Position numbers and translations under genes: made by a program. From contig CM044867.1 in the NCBI GenBank assembly GCA_024500155.1, positions 14,025,632 to 14,089,631 of the forward strand: a stretch of 64,000 bases of DNA, written 5' to 3'. The number at the start of each line of letters is the position of its first letter. Within the stretch, counting starts at the first letter, position 1. Positions 43,988-55,140 of this stretch are shown here, one piece after another. Source of the stretch: Chenopodium formosanum (lineage: Eukaryota; Streptophyta; Magnoliopsida; Caryophyllales; Amaranthaceae). The notes below the pieces were generated by a model that was given only the letters and a program-made list of their open reading frames with translations, made no database searches and had not been told where the DNA came from.

Positions 43988-45850
43988 ACAAAGGTTATAG
44001 AAGAAGACAGAAAGAGACGAAAAGCTAAACTACAATCTCCGTTCTTCAGTTGCTAGAAGGTGAGCTGGTTGAACCATGTTCCTCTGCACCTTTACACACA
44101 CCACCAAGTCGAATACTTCGCACAGCTTCAGGATCCCTTGACATATGGCTTGAATATCTACTTCCGCTGACAACGGGTTTCGAAGGCCTCTAACAACACT
44201 TTCGCAGTCCGTTTTCACAATGAGGTTCCTGCATTTATGCTCTTGCTCCTTAATCCCCCACCAAACAGCATATGCCTCCGCTTGTCTTGGACAGGACGCA
44301 AAGATCTTCCTGGCTATTCCTTCTCGTAACCCATGCGGTGAATCAGTTGTCCAGGCCACAGCCGCTTCCCAATTTGAGTGAGCACTCGTTTCTCGTTTCT
44401 TCCAGGCTGCGTCCACAAGAATCGTTCTGGTGTACTGAGTAGTGGCCCTGCCTACAATAAAAATCGAAGGTACCTGCAGTCCTGTTATGCTTGTTCTCTG
44501 CATCAGATTTTCCTCTTGTGCTCGGATTTTTTCTGCTGCCATCCATCGCTTAATGTGTACCTGCACCAATTCCATTATAACCAATGGATTGATACTCACA
44601 TTATTAAAAATAATATCATTCCCATGGGTCCAGATTGCCCACAAAACCGCTAGGAAGTACTGTATTAGTCTTCCTTTCTTTCCATCTATTTTCCTTAAGT
44701 AGATGATGATGTCCTGCATCCATTTTGGTCAAAGAGATATGTTGGTTTGCCACACAGTTCAATCCTAAGATGCTTGCCCTCCAGACTCTCTGTGTGATTG
44801 GGCAGTCCCTAAACAAGTGACAGGCTGTTTCATTCCCCTGTCCACACAGGACACACTGTTGCTGCACATCCAAGCCCCTTTTCCTCAGGTTGTCTTTTGT
44901 AGCCACCCTGTTATGCATTATCTTCCACGCCAGGATAAGATGCTTAGGGAATGTTTTTGTCTCCCACAAAGTTTCCCACCCAGTGTTGCCTTTGCCTTGC
45001 TGTAGAGTTTGGTCTTGCCACCAATACCCAGACTTAAATTTGAAGGCTCCACTCTCTTCAGGCACCCACTGAAATCTGTCCTGCCCTTGTTCAGGAATGC
45101 AGATAGATAGGATTTCTCTTGCTTCATCCTTTTCAAATGTGCGCCAGATGAGAGCAGCATTCCAATTTCTATTGTTGGTCATAAGGTCCGAAACTTTGCT
45201 TAACCCCAACTCATGAAACCCTGGCTTTGGTTGCACCTTTTTTCCATAGACCCAGGCATCTTGTGTGATATCTGTTGAAGCACCATCTCCAATAATCTTG
45301 CCTAGTCCTGATCTCAGCTCCACCGTAGCTTTAACCAAGCTGCGTGCAGCCCATGACCCCTGAGGGGGTACCCTTCCTCTGTAGCCCATACTAATCGGAT
45401 TCTCACCATATTTCTTCCTGAAAATTTTGCTTGCCAGTAACTCGGGGTGTGAATATAATCTCCAACTCTGTCTCATCAATAGGGCCCTATTAACTTGAGT
45501 CAAGTTCTTCATTCCCAGTCCCCCGACACTTTTATGTGCACATAAAACTTGCTTGCTAACCCAATATACTGGCCGTCCTTGTCTCTTATTCGCCCATAAA
45601 AATCGCAGAATGATAGACATTAAGCTCTTCTCACAACCACTCGGACACCAATATATCGAAAATATATGTTGGATAGCAGCTATGAGGATCCCATTTATCA
45701 AAATTAGTTTTCCTGGCATTGAGAGATTGGCAAATTTCCAAGATGTGATTTTCTTCACAATTTTTTCCTGCACATTTCTAAGCTTTGCAGTTGATCTGCC
45801 ATCTATATCCAGGGATATTCTTCTATTGTACGATAAAATCATCTCTTCTC
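43955..45850 (-). mobile_element. 5'-truncated L1-type LINE
   Basis: The minus strand ends in a poly(A) tail (32 T at 43955-43986 on the plus strand). It contains the end of a plant L1 ORF2: reverse-transcriptase C-terminal region (LSMPGKLILINGILIAAIQH), then the zinc-binding reverse transcriptase domain zf-RVT (FPKHLILAWKIMHNRVATKD, CVLCGQGNETACHLF; about 44950-44780). After a frame change near 44620-44720 comes a plant-type RNase H domain (44719-44030; ILVDAAWKK, AEAYAVWWGI, IVKTDCESVVRG). Endonuclease and catalytic reverse transcriptase are missing. Its broken 5' end lies about 230 bp from the callose synthase start codon. Confidence 0.88.
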
Positions 45851-46080
45851 TTAACCATTAAGAATAGATACCCTTTATAGTCAATTATTATTATTCTCAA
45901 AATTTAAACCTGTCTTGTTTGACCATAGGAATAAAAATACATATTTTGAACACTGGCAAGCAAGTGTATGCTTGGTGGATCTACATCTGCAACCAGGTGA
46001 CCTTATTTCTAAATATACTTAGTTGATAAATTTTGAAATTCCATCTCTCTAAAGTCTAAACTAATAAACCCTCCGATGCG
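45851..46080 (+). promoter_or_regulatory. Remaining proximal upstream region of the callose synthase gene
   Basis: Only about 230 bp separate the LINE from the ATG. It contains a W-box core TTGACC (45919-45924), the binding site class for WRKY factors, consistent with a defence-responsive callose synthase. No strong TATA box is seen. Candidates are TTTATAG (45873-45879) and AATATACT (46012-46019). Confidence 0.35.
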
Positions 46081-49000
46081 ATGTTATCGTCGCGTCGTCC
46101 CCCTTACAACATCATCCCAATCCACGACCTCTTAGCCGACCACCCATCTCTCCGGTACCCCGAAGTTCGCGCCGCACAATCCGCTCTTCGAACAACCGGC
46201 GACCTCCGCAAACCACCTTACATCCAATGGGACCCACATTACGACCTCCTCGATTGGCTCGGCTTCTTCTTCGGCTTCCAGTCCGACAACATCCGCAACC
46301 AAAGGGAACACCTCGTGCTTCACTTGGCCAACTCTCAAATGCGCCTTCAACCTCCTCCCGACAACATCGACTGCCTCGACCACGCTGTTCTCCGCCGCTT
46401 CCGCCGTAAGATGTTGAAGAATTATACCCTTTGGTGCGGTTATCTTGGTCGGAGGTCCAGCATCTGGATCGTGGAGAATCGTCGCCGAGATGACGATTTA
46501 CGCCGGGAATTGTTGTATGTTGCCTTGTATTTGCTTATTTGGGGTGAGTCTGCTAATTTGAGATTTGTTCCTGAATGTTTGTGTTATATATTTCATCATA
46601 TGGCATTGGAATTGAACAAGATTTTGGAGGATTATATTGATGAGAATACTGGTAGACCTTATATACCTCAAATTACTGGGGAGAATGCTTTTTTGGATCA
46701 AATTGTGAAACCCATTTATAATTCCATTAGTAAAGAGGTTGAGAGTAGTGGGAATGGGACGAACCCTCATAGTGCGTGGCGAAATTATGATGATATTAAT
46801 GAGTATTTTTGGAGTAGGAGGTGTTTTGATAAGTTGAAGTGGCCAATTGATGAATCTAGTACTTTCTTTGTGGTTCAAGGGAGGAAGAGACATGTGGGTA
46901 AAACCGGGTTTGTCGAGCAACGCTCATTTTGGAATCTGTATCGTAGTTTCGATCGTTTGTGGGTGATGCTGGTCTTGTTCTTGCAAGCGGCGATTATTGT
47001 TGCTTGGGAGCAGGAGATTAATGGGAGAGGGTACCCGTGGTCTTCGTTGAGTCATAGGGAAGTTCAAGTAAAGTGTTTGACTGTGTTCTTGACATGGAGT
47101 GTGATGAGGTTCCTACAGTCCCTTCTTGATATTGGAATGCAGTATCGATTGGTTTCGAGGGAGACTTTGATGGTTGGAGTTAGGATGTTATTGAAGTGTG
47201 TTACTTCTGCTGTGTGGGCGATTGTCTTTGGGACTTTTTATGCAAAGATATGGACGCAAAGGAACAATAATAGGGGATGGTCTGGTGCTGCTGAAAGGCA
47301 GATCATTAATTTTCTGCTGGCTGTCGCGGTTTTTGTACTTCCTGAGGTTTTGGCTTTGGTTCTGTTTATCATCCCCTGGGTTCGAAATTTTGTGGAGGAG
47401 ACGAATTGGAAGATATTTTATATGTTTACTTGGTGGTTTCAGACTAGGATATTTGTGGGTCGTGGACTGAGAGAAGGTCTTGCAGACAATATCAAGTATA
47501 CTCTGTTCTGGATTTTGGTGCTTGCTTCCAAGTTTGTGTTTAGTTATTTCCTACAGATCAGGCCTATGATTAAACCGACACGTATCCTGGTGAATCTTAA
47601 GGATGTTGAATATGAGTGGTATGAGTTCTTCCGTGGCAGTAACCGATTTGCAGTTGGGCTTTTGTGGCTTCCTGTTGTTTTGATTTACCTGATGGACTTG
47701 CAGATATGGTATTCTATCTACTCATCCTTTGTTGGTGCAGCAGTGGGATTGTTTTCTCACCTGGGTGAGATTCGAAACATGCAGCAATTAAGGTTGAGGT
47801 TTCAGTTCTTTGCTAGTGCAATTCAATTCAATCTCATGCCTGGGGAGCAGCTGCTGAATTCAAGTGGGATTAAAAACAAATTTAAGGATGCAATCCATCG
47901 GTTGAAGCTCAGGTATGGGTTTGGCCGCCCTTACAAAAAACTTGAGTCTAGTCAGGTGGAGGCAAATAAGTTTGCTTGGGTATGGAATGAAGTAATCAGT
48001 ATTTTCAGAGAAGAGGACATCATAAGTGATAAAGAAGTTGAGTTGCTGGAGCTCCCTCAGAATACTTGGAATGTTAGGGTCATCCGTTGGCCTTGTATAC
48101 TTCTTTGCAATGAGCTGCTTCTGGCACTTGGTCAGGCAAAAGAGCTGGTTGATGCACCTGATAGGTGGCTTTGGCATAAGATCTGCAAGAATGAGTACCG
48201 CCGGTGTGCTGTGATAGAAGCATACGATGCTATAAGGTATTTGCTGCTTGCAATTGTTAAAAAAGGTACTGAAGAACATTCTATCATTATGGTCTTGTTT
48301 CAAGAAATTGATCAGGCTATTGAGATTGAGAAATTCACCAAGACATATGATTTGAATGCTCTTCGAAAAATCCATGAGAAACTGAGTGTTCTTGTGAAGA
48401 TGCTGATCCAACCTAAGAAGGTTGATCTCAGCAAGGTGGTGGATGCATTGCAGGCCCTTTATGAGACTGCCATAAGGGACTTTTATCTAGATCAGAGACC
48501 TACCGAACGCCTGAGGGAAGACGGTTTGGCTCCTCGATCTGCTTCTGGAAAGAGCCTGCTTTTTGAGGATGCCATTGAGTTGCCCGGTGAGGATAATGAG
48601 TCCTTTTACAGGCAGCTCCGACGTTTGAACATTATTCTTACCTCCAAAGACTCTATGCACAATGTCCCAAAGAATCTTGAGGCGAGACGGAGGATTGCCT
48701 TCTTCAGCAATTCCCTATTCATGAATATGCCTCATGCCCCACAGGTGGAAAAAATGCTGTCTTTTAGTGTTCTGACACCTTACTACAGTGAAGAGGTCAT
48801 GTACAGTAAGGAACAACTGCAAAAGGAGAATGAAGATGGAATTTCTACCCTATTTTACTTGCAGACTATATATAAGGATGAGTGGGAGAATTTCATGGAG
48901 CGTATGCATCGAGAGGGTCTGACAGATGATAAAGAAGGTTGGGACTGTAAGCTTAGAGACCTTAGGCTTTGGGCGTCCTACAGAGGCCAGACCCTTTCTC

Positions 49001-51363
49001 GCACTGTTAGGGGGATGATGTATTATTATCGTGCCCTTAAGATGTTAGCTTTCCTGGATTCGGCATCTGAGATGGACATTAAGGAGGGGGCACTTGAGCT
49101 TGCTACTGCGAGACAGAGCAGTAGTTTGGGTGGTTTTGGCTCTGCAAGGTTATCATCATTGAGAAGTGGGGGGAGTCTGAGTCGAGCCAGTAGTTCTATT
49201 AGTGAACTGTACAAAGGTCATGAGTATGGAACTGCTTTAATGAAATTTACCTACGTGATTGCATGCCAGATATATGGTACACAGAAGGCAGAGAAGAAGC
49301 CCCAGGCTGAGGAAATACTGCAGTTATTAAAGCATAATGAAGCCCTTCGTGTTGCTTATGTTGATGAAGTTCCCACAGGAAGGGTTGGCAAAGATTACTA
49401 CTCTGTTCTTGTAAAGTATGATCAGCAGTTGGAGCAGGAAGTGGAAATCTACCGAATCAAGTTGCCTGGTCCTATCAAGCTTGGAGAAGGCAAGCCAGAA
49501 AATCAGAACAGCTCCATTATTTTTACTCGTGGGGATGCTATTCAGACAATTGATATGAATCAAGATAATTATTTCGAGGAGACTCTCAAGATGCGGAATT
49601 TGTTGGAAGAATTCAGGTATAAGCATGGTATTCGGAAGCCAACAATTTTAGGTGTCCGTGAACACATATTCACTAGTGGTGTTTCTTCTATTGCTCGGTT
49701 CATGTCAGCCCAGGAAATGAGCTTTGTGACCTTGGGCCAACGTGTTCTTGCCAATCCTTTGAAAGTTAGAATGCATTATGGTCATCCTGATGTCTTTGAT
49801 AGGTTTTGGTTCTTGACTCGTGGAGGAGTTAGTAAAGCATCCAGAGTCATTAATATCAGTGAGGATATATTTGCTGGCTTCAATTGCACACTACGGGGTG
49901 GTAATGTCACTCACCATGAATACATTCAGGTAGGCAAGGGAAGGGATGTCGGCCTTAACCAGATATCAATGTTTGAGGCTAAAGTGGCCAGTGGAAATGG
50001 TGAGCAGGTTCTCAGCAGAGATGTATATCGTTTGGGTCATAGGTTGGACTTTTTCAGGATGCTGTCCTTCTTCTACACTACAGTTGGTTTCTTTTTCAAT
50101 ACAATGATGGTAGTTTTGACCGTTTATGCATTTTTGTGGGGCCGCCTATACTTGGCTCTAAGTGGGATTGAGGCTTCTATTGAGGCGGACTCTACTAATA
50201 GCAATGCAGCACTTGGCACGATATTGAATCAGCAGTTCATCATCCAGATAGGTCTGTTTACAGCTCTTCCGATGATTGTCGAAAATTCTCTAGAGCTTGG
50301 ATTTCTCAATTCTATCTGGGACTTCATTACCATGCAGCTACAACTTTCTTCTGTTTTCTTCACATTCTCAATGGGCACCCGTACCCACTACTTCGGCAGG
50401 ACAATTTTACATGGAGGTGCCAAATATCGTGCTACTGGACGTGGCTTTGTTGTGCAGCACAAGAGTTTTGCTGAAAATTACCGACTGTATTCCCGCAGCC
50501 ATTTTGTGAAAGCAATTGAACTGGGGCTGATACTCACAGTGTATGCTGGATTCAGCCCTGCAGCAAAAGGCACATTTGTGTACATTGCTCTGACTATCTC
50601 AAGTTGGTTCTTGGTGATATCATGGTTGCTGGCTCCCTTTCTGTTCAATCCTTCAGGTTTTGACTGGTTAAAAACTGTGAATGACTTTAGTGATTTCATG
50701 AACTGGGTCTGGTATAGCGGTGGAGTTTTTGTGAAGTCTGAGCAGAGCTGGGAGGCTTGGTGGAATGAGGAGCAGGATCATCTGAGAACAACTGGTTTAT
50801 GGGGGAAGCTTCTGGAGGTGATACTGGATCTCCGATTCTTCTTTTTCCAGTTTGGGATTGTATATCAGCTGGGTATAGCTGCTGGAAGTAAAAGTATTCT
50901 TGTTTATTTGCTGTCGTGGATATATGTCTTTGCTGCTATTGGAGTGTTTGTACTAATATCGTATGCTCGATATAAGTATTCTGCTAAAGATCATATCTAC
51001 TACCGTCTCATCCAGTTCCTGGTTATTGTCTTGATTATTCTTGTGATAGTGGTGTTGCTGAAGTTCACTAGTCTGGAAATTGTTGACCTGTTTACAAGTT
51101 TCTTGGCATTTATTCCAACTGGCTGGGGTATTATTTCTATTGCCCTTGTGCTTCGAGGATTTATACGGAAAACTGTGCTTTGGAGGGTTATTATGGCCAT
51201 GGCTCGTCTGTATGATATCATGTTTGGTGTGATTGTTATGACTCCTCTTGCATTTCTCTCTTGGATGCCCGGTTTCCAGTCAATGCAGACAAGAATCTTA
51301 TTTAATGAAGCGTTCAGTAGAGGTCTACGGATCTTCCAGATTCTAACAAATAAGAAGGCATAG
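46081..51363 (+). CDS. CALS12: Callose synthase (1,3-beta-glucan synthase), CALS12/GSL5/PMR4-like, 1760 aa, intronless
   Basis: Plasma-membrane enzyme polymerising UDP-glucose into callose. The Arabidopsis CALS12 group makes wound and pathogen-induced papillary callose and acts in pollen. A single open frame of 5283 bp starts at ATG 46081 and stops TAG 51361-51363. Order of parts: N-terminal FKS1-type domain about 140-255 (LYLLIWGESANLRF); first membrane cluster about 291-620; large cytoplasmic loop with the glucan synthase domain from about 866 (LEARRRIAFFSNSLF), RGMMYYYRALKML about 976, VRMHYGHPDVFDRFW about 1229; second membrane cluster from about 1320 with YRATGRGFVV about 1448; end SMQTRILFNEAFSRGL. 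Length and few or no coding introns fit the CALS11/CALS12 clade, and the N-terminus (YNIIPIHDLLADHPSLRYPEVRAA split by variants) favours CALS12. The usually invariant plant motif FTGSVSSLAWF reads FTSGVSSIARF at 1196-1207 (Trp to Arg at 1206). Confidence 0.92.
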   Translation: MLSSRRPPYNIIPIHDLLADHPSLRYPEVRAAQSALRTTGDLRKPPYIQWDPHYDLLDWLGFFFGFQSDNIRNQREHLVLHLANSQMRLQPPPDNIDCLDHAVLRRFRRKMLKNYTLWCGYLGRRSSIWIVENRRRDDDLRRELLYVALYLLIWGESANLRFVPECLCYIFHHMALELNKILEDYIDENTGRPYIPQITGENAFLDQIVKPIYNSISKEVESSGNGTNPHSAWRNYDDINEYFWSRRCFDKLKWPIDESSTFFVVQGRKRHVGKTGFVEQRSFWNLYRSFDRLWVMLVLFLQAAIIVAWEQEINGRGYPWSSLSHREVQVKCLTVFLTWSVMRFLQSLLDIGMQYRLVSRETLMVGVRMLLKCVTSAVWAIVFGTFYAKIWTQRNNNRGWSGAAERQIINFLLAVAVFVLPEVLALVLFIIPWVRNFVEETNWKIFYMFTWWFQTRIFVGRGLREGLADNIKYTLFWILVLASKFVFSYFLQIRPMIKPTRILVNLKDVEYEWYEFFRGSNRFAVGLLWLPVVLIYLMDLQIWYSIYSSFVGAAVGLFSHLGEIRNMQQLRLRFQFFASAIQFNLMPGEQLLNSSGIKNKFKDAIHRLKLRYGFGRPYKKLESSQVEANKFAWVWNEVISIFREEDIISDKEVELLELPQNTWNVRVIRWPCILLCNELLLALGQAKELVDAPDRWLWHKICKNEYRRCAVIEAYDAIRYLLLAIVKKGTEEHSIIMVLFQEIDQAIEIEKFTKTYDLNALRKIHEKLSVLVKMLIQPKKVDLSKVVDALQALYETAIRDFYLDQRPTERLREDGLAPRSASGKSLLFEDAIELPGEDNESFYRQLRRLNIILTSKDSMHNVPKNLEARRRIAFFSNSLFMNMPHAPQVEKMLSFSVLTPYYSEEVMYSKEQLQKENEDGISTLFYLQTIYKDEWENFMERMHREGLTDDKEGWDCKLRDLRLWASYRGQTLSRTVRGMMYYYRALKMLAFLDSASEMDIKEGALELATARQSSSLGGFGSARLSSLRSGGSLSRASSSISELYKGHEYGTALMKFTYVIACQIYGTQKAEKKPQAEEILQLLKHNEALRVAYVDEVPTGRVGKDYYSVLVKYDQQLEQEVEIYRIKLPGPIKLGEGKPENQNSSIIFTRGDAIQTIDMNQDNYFEETLKMRNLLEEFRYKHGIRKPTILGVREHIFTSGVSSIARFMSAQEMSFVTLGQRVLANPLKVRMHYGHPDVFDRFWFLTRGGVSKASRVINISEDIFAGFNCTLRGGNVTHHEYIQVGKGRDVGLNQISMFEAKVASGNGEQVLSRDVYRLGHRLDFFRMLSFFYTTVGFFFNTMMVVLTVYAFLWGRLYLALSGIEASIEADSTNSNAALGTILNQQFIIQIGLFTALPMIVENSLELGFLNSIWDFITMQLQLSSVFFTFSMGTRTHYFGRTILHGGAKYRATGRGFVVQHKSFAENYRLYSRSHFVKAIELGLILTVYAGFSPAAKGTFVYIALTISSWFLVISWLLAPFLFNPSGFDWLKTVNDFSDFMNWVWYSGGVFVKSEQSWEAWWNEEQDHLRTTGLWGKLLEVILDLRFFFFQFGIVYQLGIAAGSKSILVYLLSWIYVFAAIGVFVLISYARYKYSAKDHIYYRLIQFLVIVLIILVIVVLLKFTSLEIVDLFTSFLAFIPTGWGIISIALVLRGFIRKTVLWRVIMAMARLYDIMFGVIVMTPLAFLSWMPGFQSMQTRILFNEAFSRGLRIFQILTNKKA

Positions 51364-51383
51364 AGATTCCTGACTGGAGAAAG

Positions 51384-52473
51384 GTATGATCAGAATTTTG
51401 ATGTAGATTGATTTGTTTATCTTTTCACTACATTGAAATGTAGATAAACACAACTATTGGTGATCCAACAAATATTATTAGAACAAAAATGCATTGGATA
51501 AAACTGCCATTGAAATTTCCAGCAAATACAGTCCCCCAGAAAAGAGGGTCAGACCTTGTTGAACATGAAGAATGAATATTGTAATGAACCAAAAGTCTTA
51601 GAGGCTAAAGAACTTACAGTTATTCTTACCCTGTCCATTGTCAACTTCATTTATACACTTTGTTAACAAATTTGATAGTTGAGATTATTTTTGTATATAT
51701 GTGTGGTTGGGTTTATTGTTGCTGGACTGCCAAATTGCCAATAGTTGGATAAGTATGTGTTAAATTCCTATGAACGTATAAATAGTAATAAGATAAATGA
51801 AAATATGCATCTCTTTTCTTTTGTTGAATATTCTCAATCAATTTTTAAATCAAGATAATTCTTACTCCCCTAATCCCTAAATAATAGGTTACATATCAGT
51901 AATCATGTTCAAGGAATTGTGTTAATATGCTGCAACTATCTTAAACATTTGAAATTATACATCCCTACCGAATCAATGTAGTCTTTCTTTTGAATTCATT
52001 ATCATGGTTGGCATGGACATGTCAAACTTTTGACTATTATATTTTTGATGTCATGCTCTAGTCGTTAGGGTTTTCGCCCTTTTAAAGTACTCAATTCTCT
52101 TATTCCACCTTGATTGTCCTTTCCTACAATGCTATCACTTTGCTGGTCTGTTTGATATTTACACTTTAGGATGTACTATTTTATTTATGTAACCAACCAT
52201 TTGTGTTTTATGTAAGAAATTGATTAAGAAAAACCAGAATTGGTTGTTTTCGAATATATGTAATTTTGGTTATGACTAATACAGTGGAATGGGGAGAACT
52301 TTTTAATATGTGCTTGGTGTCTGTAATTATGAAATTAGATGTATCTGATTGGAAGTATGTGACCTTGATGCTCGCTGATGAAGCAAAAGTCCAATTATTT
52401 AGATTAATGTATCAAGTATTTTGATTCTGCCTTAGCTTCTGATTTGAGCTCTCTTTTTTCTTTGTTGATGCAG
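51384..52473 (+). other. Probable 3'UTR intron of the callose synthase gene
   Basis: A consensus donor AAG|GTATGA lies 20 bp after the stop codon, and a pyrimidine-rich TTTTTTCTTTGTTGATGCAG acceptor ends at 52473. The 1.09 kb between is T-rich and non-coding, like a plant intron. A further possible donor (GAAG|GTGGGA) follows near 52518. Transcript data would be needed to prove use. Confidence 0.5.
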
Positions 52474-53308
52474 GTTTTGCACAGGCGTTATGATTGGAAA
52501 TTTATTGAAGAGTTGAAGGTGGGAAGTTATATTTCTCAGTTTTGTGTAGTGTGAGGTGTTCTGTTGTGCTGTAATTAGTCCGATTGTCCTTCTGTCTTGT
52601 AATTTTAAGGGTGGAAACTATCTTTAGTTTACAACTTCTTTACCTGCTTGCTCTTTGGTTCTGCTTGAGTAGGATAGATTCTAGTTTTGCTTGCACATTG
52701 TATCTAGCCGTTTGTTAAATTCTTTATCACCATTCTTTTAGAAGTACAGTCATGAATTTATTAAGCACGACTTGGTCGGTCTTGTGTTCTTAGCTTTTAT
52801 GGTCTGTTCATAGCTTCAACCTTGAAACATGCAATACTGCAGCAGCAGAATTCAGCCGATTAAGTTTTGATTTTCTTTCTTTTTCTTTATCCTCTTGCTG
52901 TTGTACATTGGGGCTTATGGCTTGTCTGATGATTGTTGTGAGCGTTAGACAGATTGGTTACTTATACTAAATGTACTCCCGACGTTTTCTTTTGGTAATA
53001 CTCCGTACCCATTTACTATTAAGGAGAGTTGAGTGTGTATAAGAAAGATTGATGAAGTGAGAAGAGGGTAGAAAATGGGTGTATAACGAAATGAAGTAGA
53101 AATTGATGCATAAAATGTATCTCAAAATTACCTATGTTCATATTATTAATTTTTTTTTTTTTGTTATACAATATGACATTTGAAACGAGTTGCTCCCTTG
53201 CTCACTCGGCTTCAGGTATATTTATTGATGGCAAATGCACTTTAATTGAGGTAAGAATTTTTGGACCTACGCTGAATTTATTGGTCGTCAAATGAGTAGA
53301 GAGCATAA
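52474..53308. other. Non-coding region downstream of the callose synthase gene
   Basis: No gene recognised. It probably carries the last 3'UTR exon and polyadenylation region, with T-rich tracts at 53148-53162. Confidence 0.4.
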
Positions 53309-53319
53309 GAGCAACTCCA

Positions 53320-53324
<5 letters not shown>

Positions 53325-53396
<72 letters not shown>
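53325..53396. repeat. (TA)n microsatellite, about 36 units
   Basis: Uninterrupted TA run, continuing as (CATA)n and mixed TA/CA repeats to about 53440. Tyr/Ile-repeat frames across it are artefacts. Confidence 0.98.
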
Positions 53397-53400
<4 letters not shown>

Positions 53401-53669
53401 CATACATACACATATATACATACATATATATATACAAATATATAATTTTATATAATTTTAAATGCAACTCCAATAGTTAGCTAGGAACTTGCTTGTAATT
53501 TTAAATAATTTTTAGGTACCGGCTTGGTCATTGGAGTTAGAAAATGCAATTAACTTGGCCATTTTAATTAGCTTTGTCAAGCTAACTTGCTTGGAAAAAA
53601 GACTTGCCAAAATAGAATAAAAAAAATTGAAATATAAAATAATTAATTAAGGAATTGGTGTTTAATTTA

Positions 53670-55140
53670 ATGAAAAAATACATTTTAATAATCCTAACTA
53701 TGGGCGATTTATCTACAATAATCCCAACTATTGTTTATTTTACAATAATCCCAACTATTAGGTCAGTTTTCCTCTAGCATTCCCAAAAACCGGTTACCTG
53801 TTGAAAAGGTAATTTTTTTTTTTTTTTAAATGCCACATGTCAACACATGATTGGCTTAATAAAAAAAATTTTAAAAAATCAGCCCAACCACCCCTCCTCC
53901 CTTCGGCCACCATAACCACCCCTTCATTCCCAAATCCAACCACCAGGTCACCATCCCCTTCCCCCAGCCCCGTCCCCTCCTCCCTATCCTCATCGGAAAA
54001 CCATCCTCCTTCCCCAGCCACAAGCCTGCAATCGTCCATCCTCGCGGCAAGCCCGCAACCACCAACCCAGATTTGCACCAACACCACCGTTGAATTCTCT
54101 CTCCTCTGGCGCAACCACCAACCCAGATTGCCCTTGTTAAATTCGTTCATTTCGGTGGTGAGAGAAGGGAGGAGGGGCAGTTATAGCGGCGGATTCAAGT
54201 AGGGGGCAGGTTTTTAGGGTTGTTGTAGCTTAGGTTGGTGGTTTTCGGGGTTGGCGTGAGCTATGTTGGTGGTTTCGAAGGTCAGGGGTAGGTTAGATGG
54301 GTGGTAGAGGGTTTCACGGGCAAGGGTTTCGGGGGTGCTGCAGGTGGTTTGGCCGGTTTCGGGGGTGCGGTTGGGGGCCGTGGGTGCGGCTGGGGGTTTC
54401 GGTGGTGCGGCTGGGGGTTTTGGGGGTGCGGCTAGGGGTCGCGGGAGTCGTTTCCGGCTTGGGTGGCTGGAGAAGGTGGTGTTTTAGGGTTGGGCGCCAG
54501 GAGATGGAGGTTGTGGCCTTGTTTGGCAAATGGCTGTTGGCGGTTGGCTGTTGGCTGGTTCACTTGGCTTGTTTGACCAGCTGGAATGTTTGGCTATTTA
54601 TAATGGCTTTTGAAATTAGTTGTTTAAGCTGGCTTTTTATAAAAGTGTTTGGTAAATTAATTGTTGGTTGCTGGCTGTTTATTAGATAATTTGTGGGCCA
54701 ACAAGCCAAAAGCCAACAAAAAAAGCTACTCAAAGCAGCTTTTTCATTTTGGCTTAAAAGCCAGCTTTTCAACTGACTAAAAAGCCAATTACCAAACACA
54801 TTTTTTGGCTGTTTGACCACATAAAAAAGCCAAAAGCCAAAAGCTAACCAAAAAGCCACTAAAAAGTCATTTACCAAACATGGCCTGTGGTTGGGCGGCA
54901 GGAGGTGGAGGTGGTGGTTAGGGTTGGCTGCCAGATTTATTTTTTTGGTTTTATTTTATTTTATTTTAATTTTTTTTGGAACAACTCACACACTGACACA
55001 TGTCAAACAACCTACAATAATAGGTTGTTGACATTTGTTGAACGGTTTGGGTCTGTAGGAGGAAAACTGACCTAATAGTTGGGATTATTGTAGAATAAAT
55101 GATAGTTGGGATTATTGTAGGTAAATCGCCCATAGTTGGG
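53670..55140. mobile_element. Non-autonomous Mutator-like element nested in the Tourist-like element
   Basis: Near-terminal inverted repeats of about 90 bp: CTATGGGCGATTTA-CTACAATAATCCCAACTA type, at 53693-53775 and, inverted, 55055-55140. A perfect 9-bp repeat TTTAATTTA flanks 53670-55140 (53661-53669 and 55141-55149). If the left end is instead at 53693, the flanks match only 6 of 9. The interior has a C-rich, then G-rich host-like stretch resembling captured gene leader sequence. Confidence 0.65.
54515..54885. mobile_element. hAT-like MITE nested in the Mutator-like element
   Basis: Ends GGCCTTGTTTGGCAAATGGC and, inverted, GGCCATGTTTGGTAAATGAC. Internally many copies of TTGGCTTTT/AAAAGCCAA-type words. 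The target duplication is not clear. Confidence 0.65.

Noticed and set aside
53202..53480. Frames encoding Tyr/Ile repeats
   Set aside because: Produced entirely by the (TA)n microsatellite.
54297..54689. 130-codon Gly/Val/Trp-rich plus-strand frame
   Set aside because: It spans the boundary of the nested hAT MITE and a G-rich simple-sequence region. No homology is recognised.
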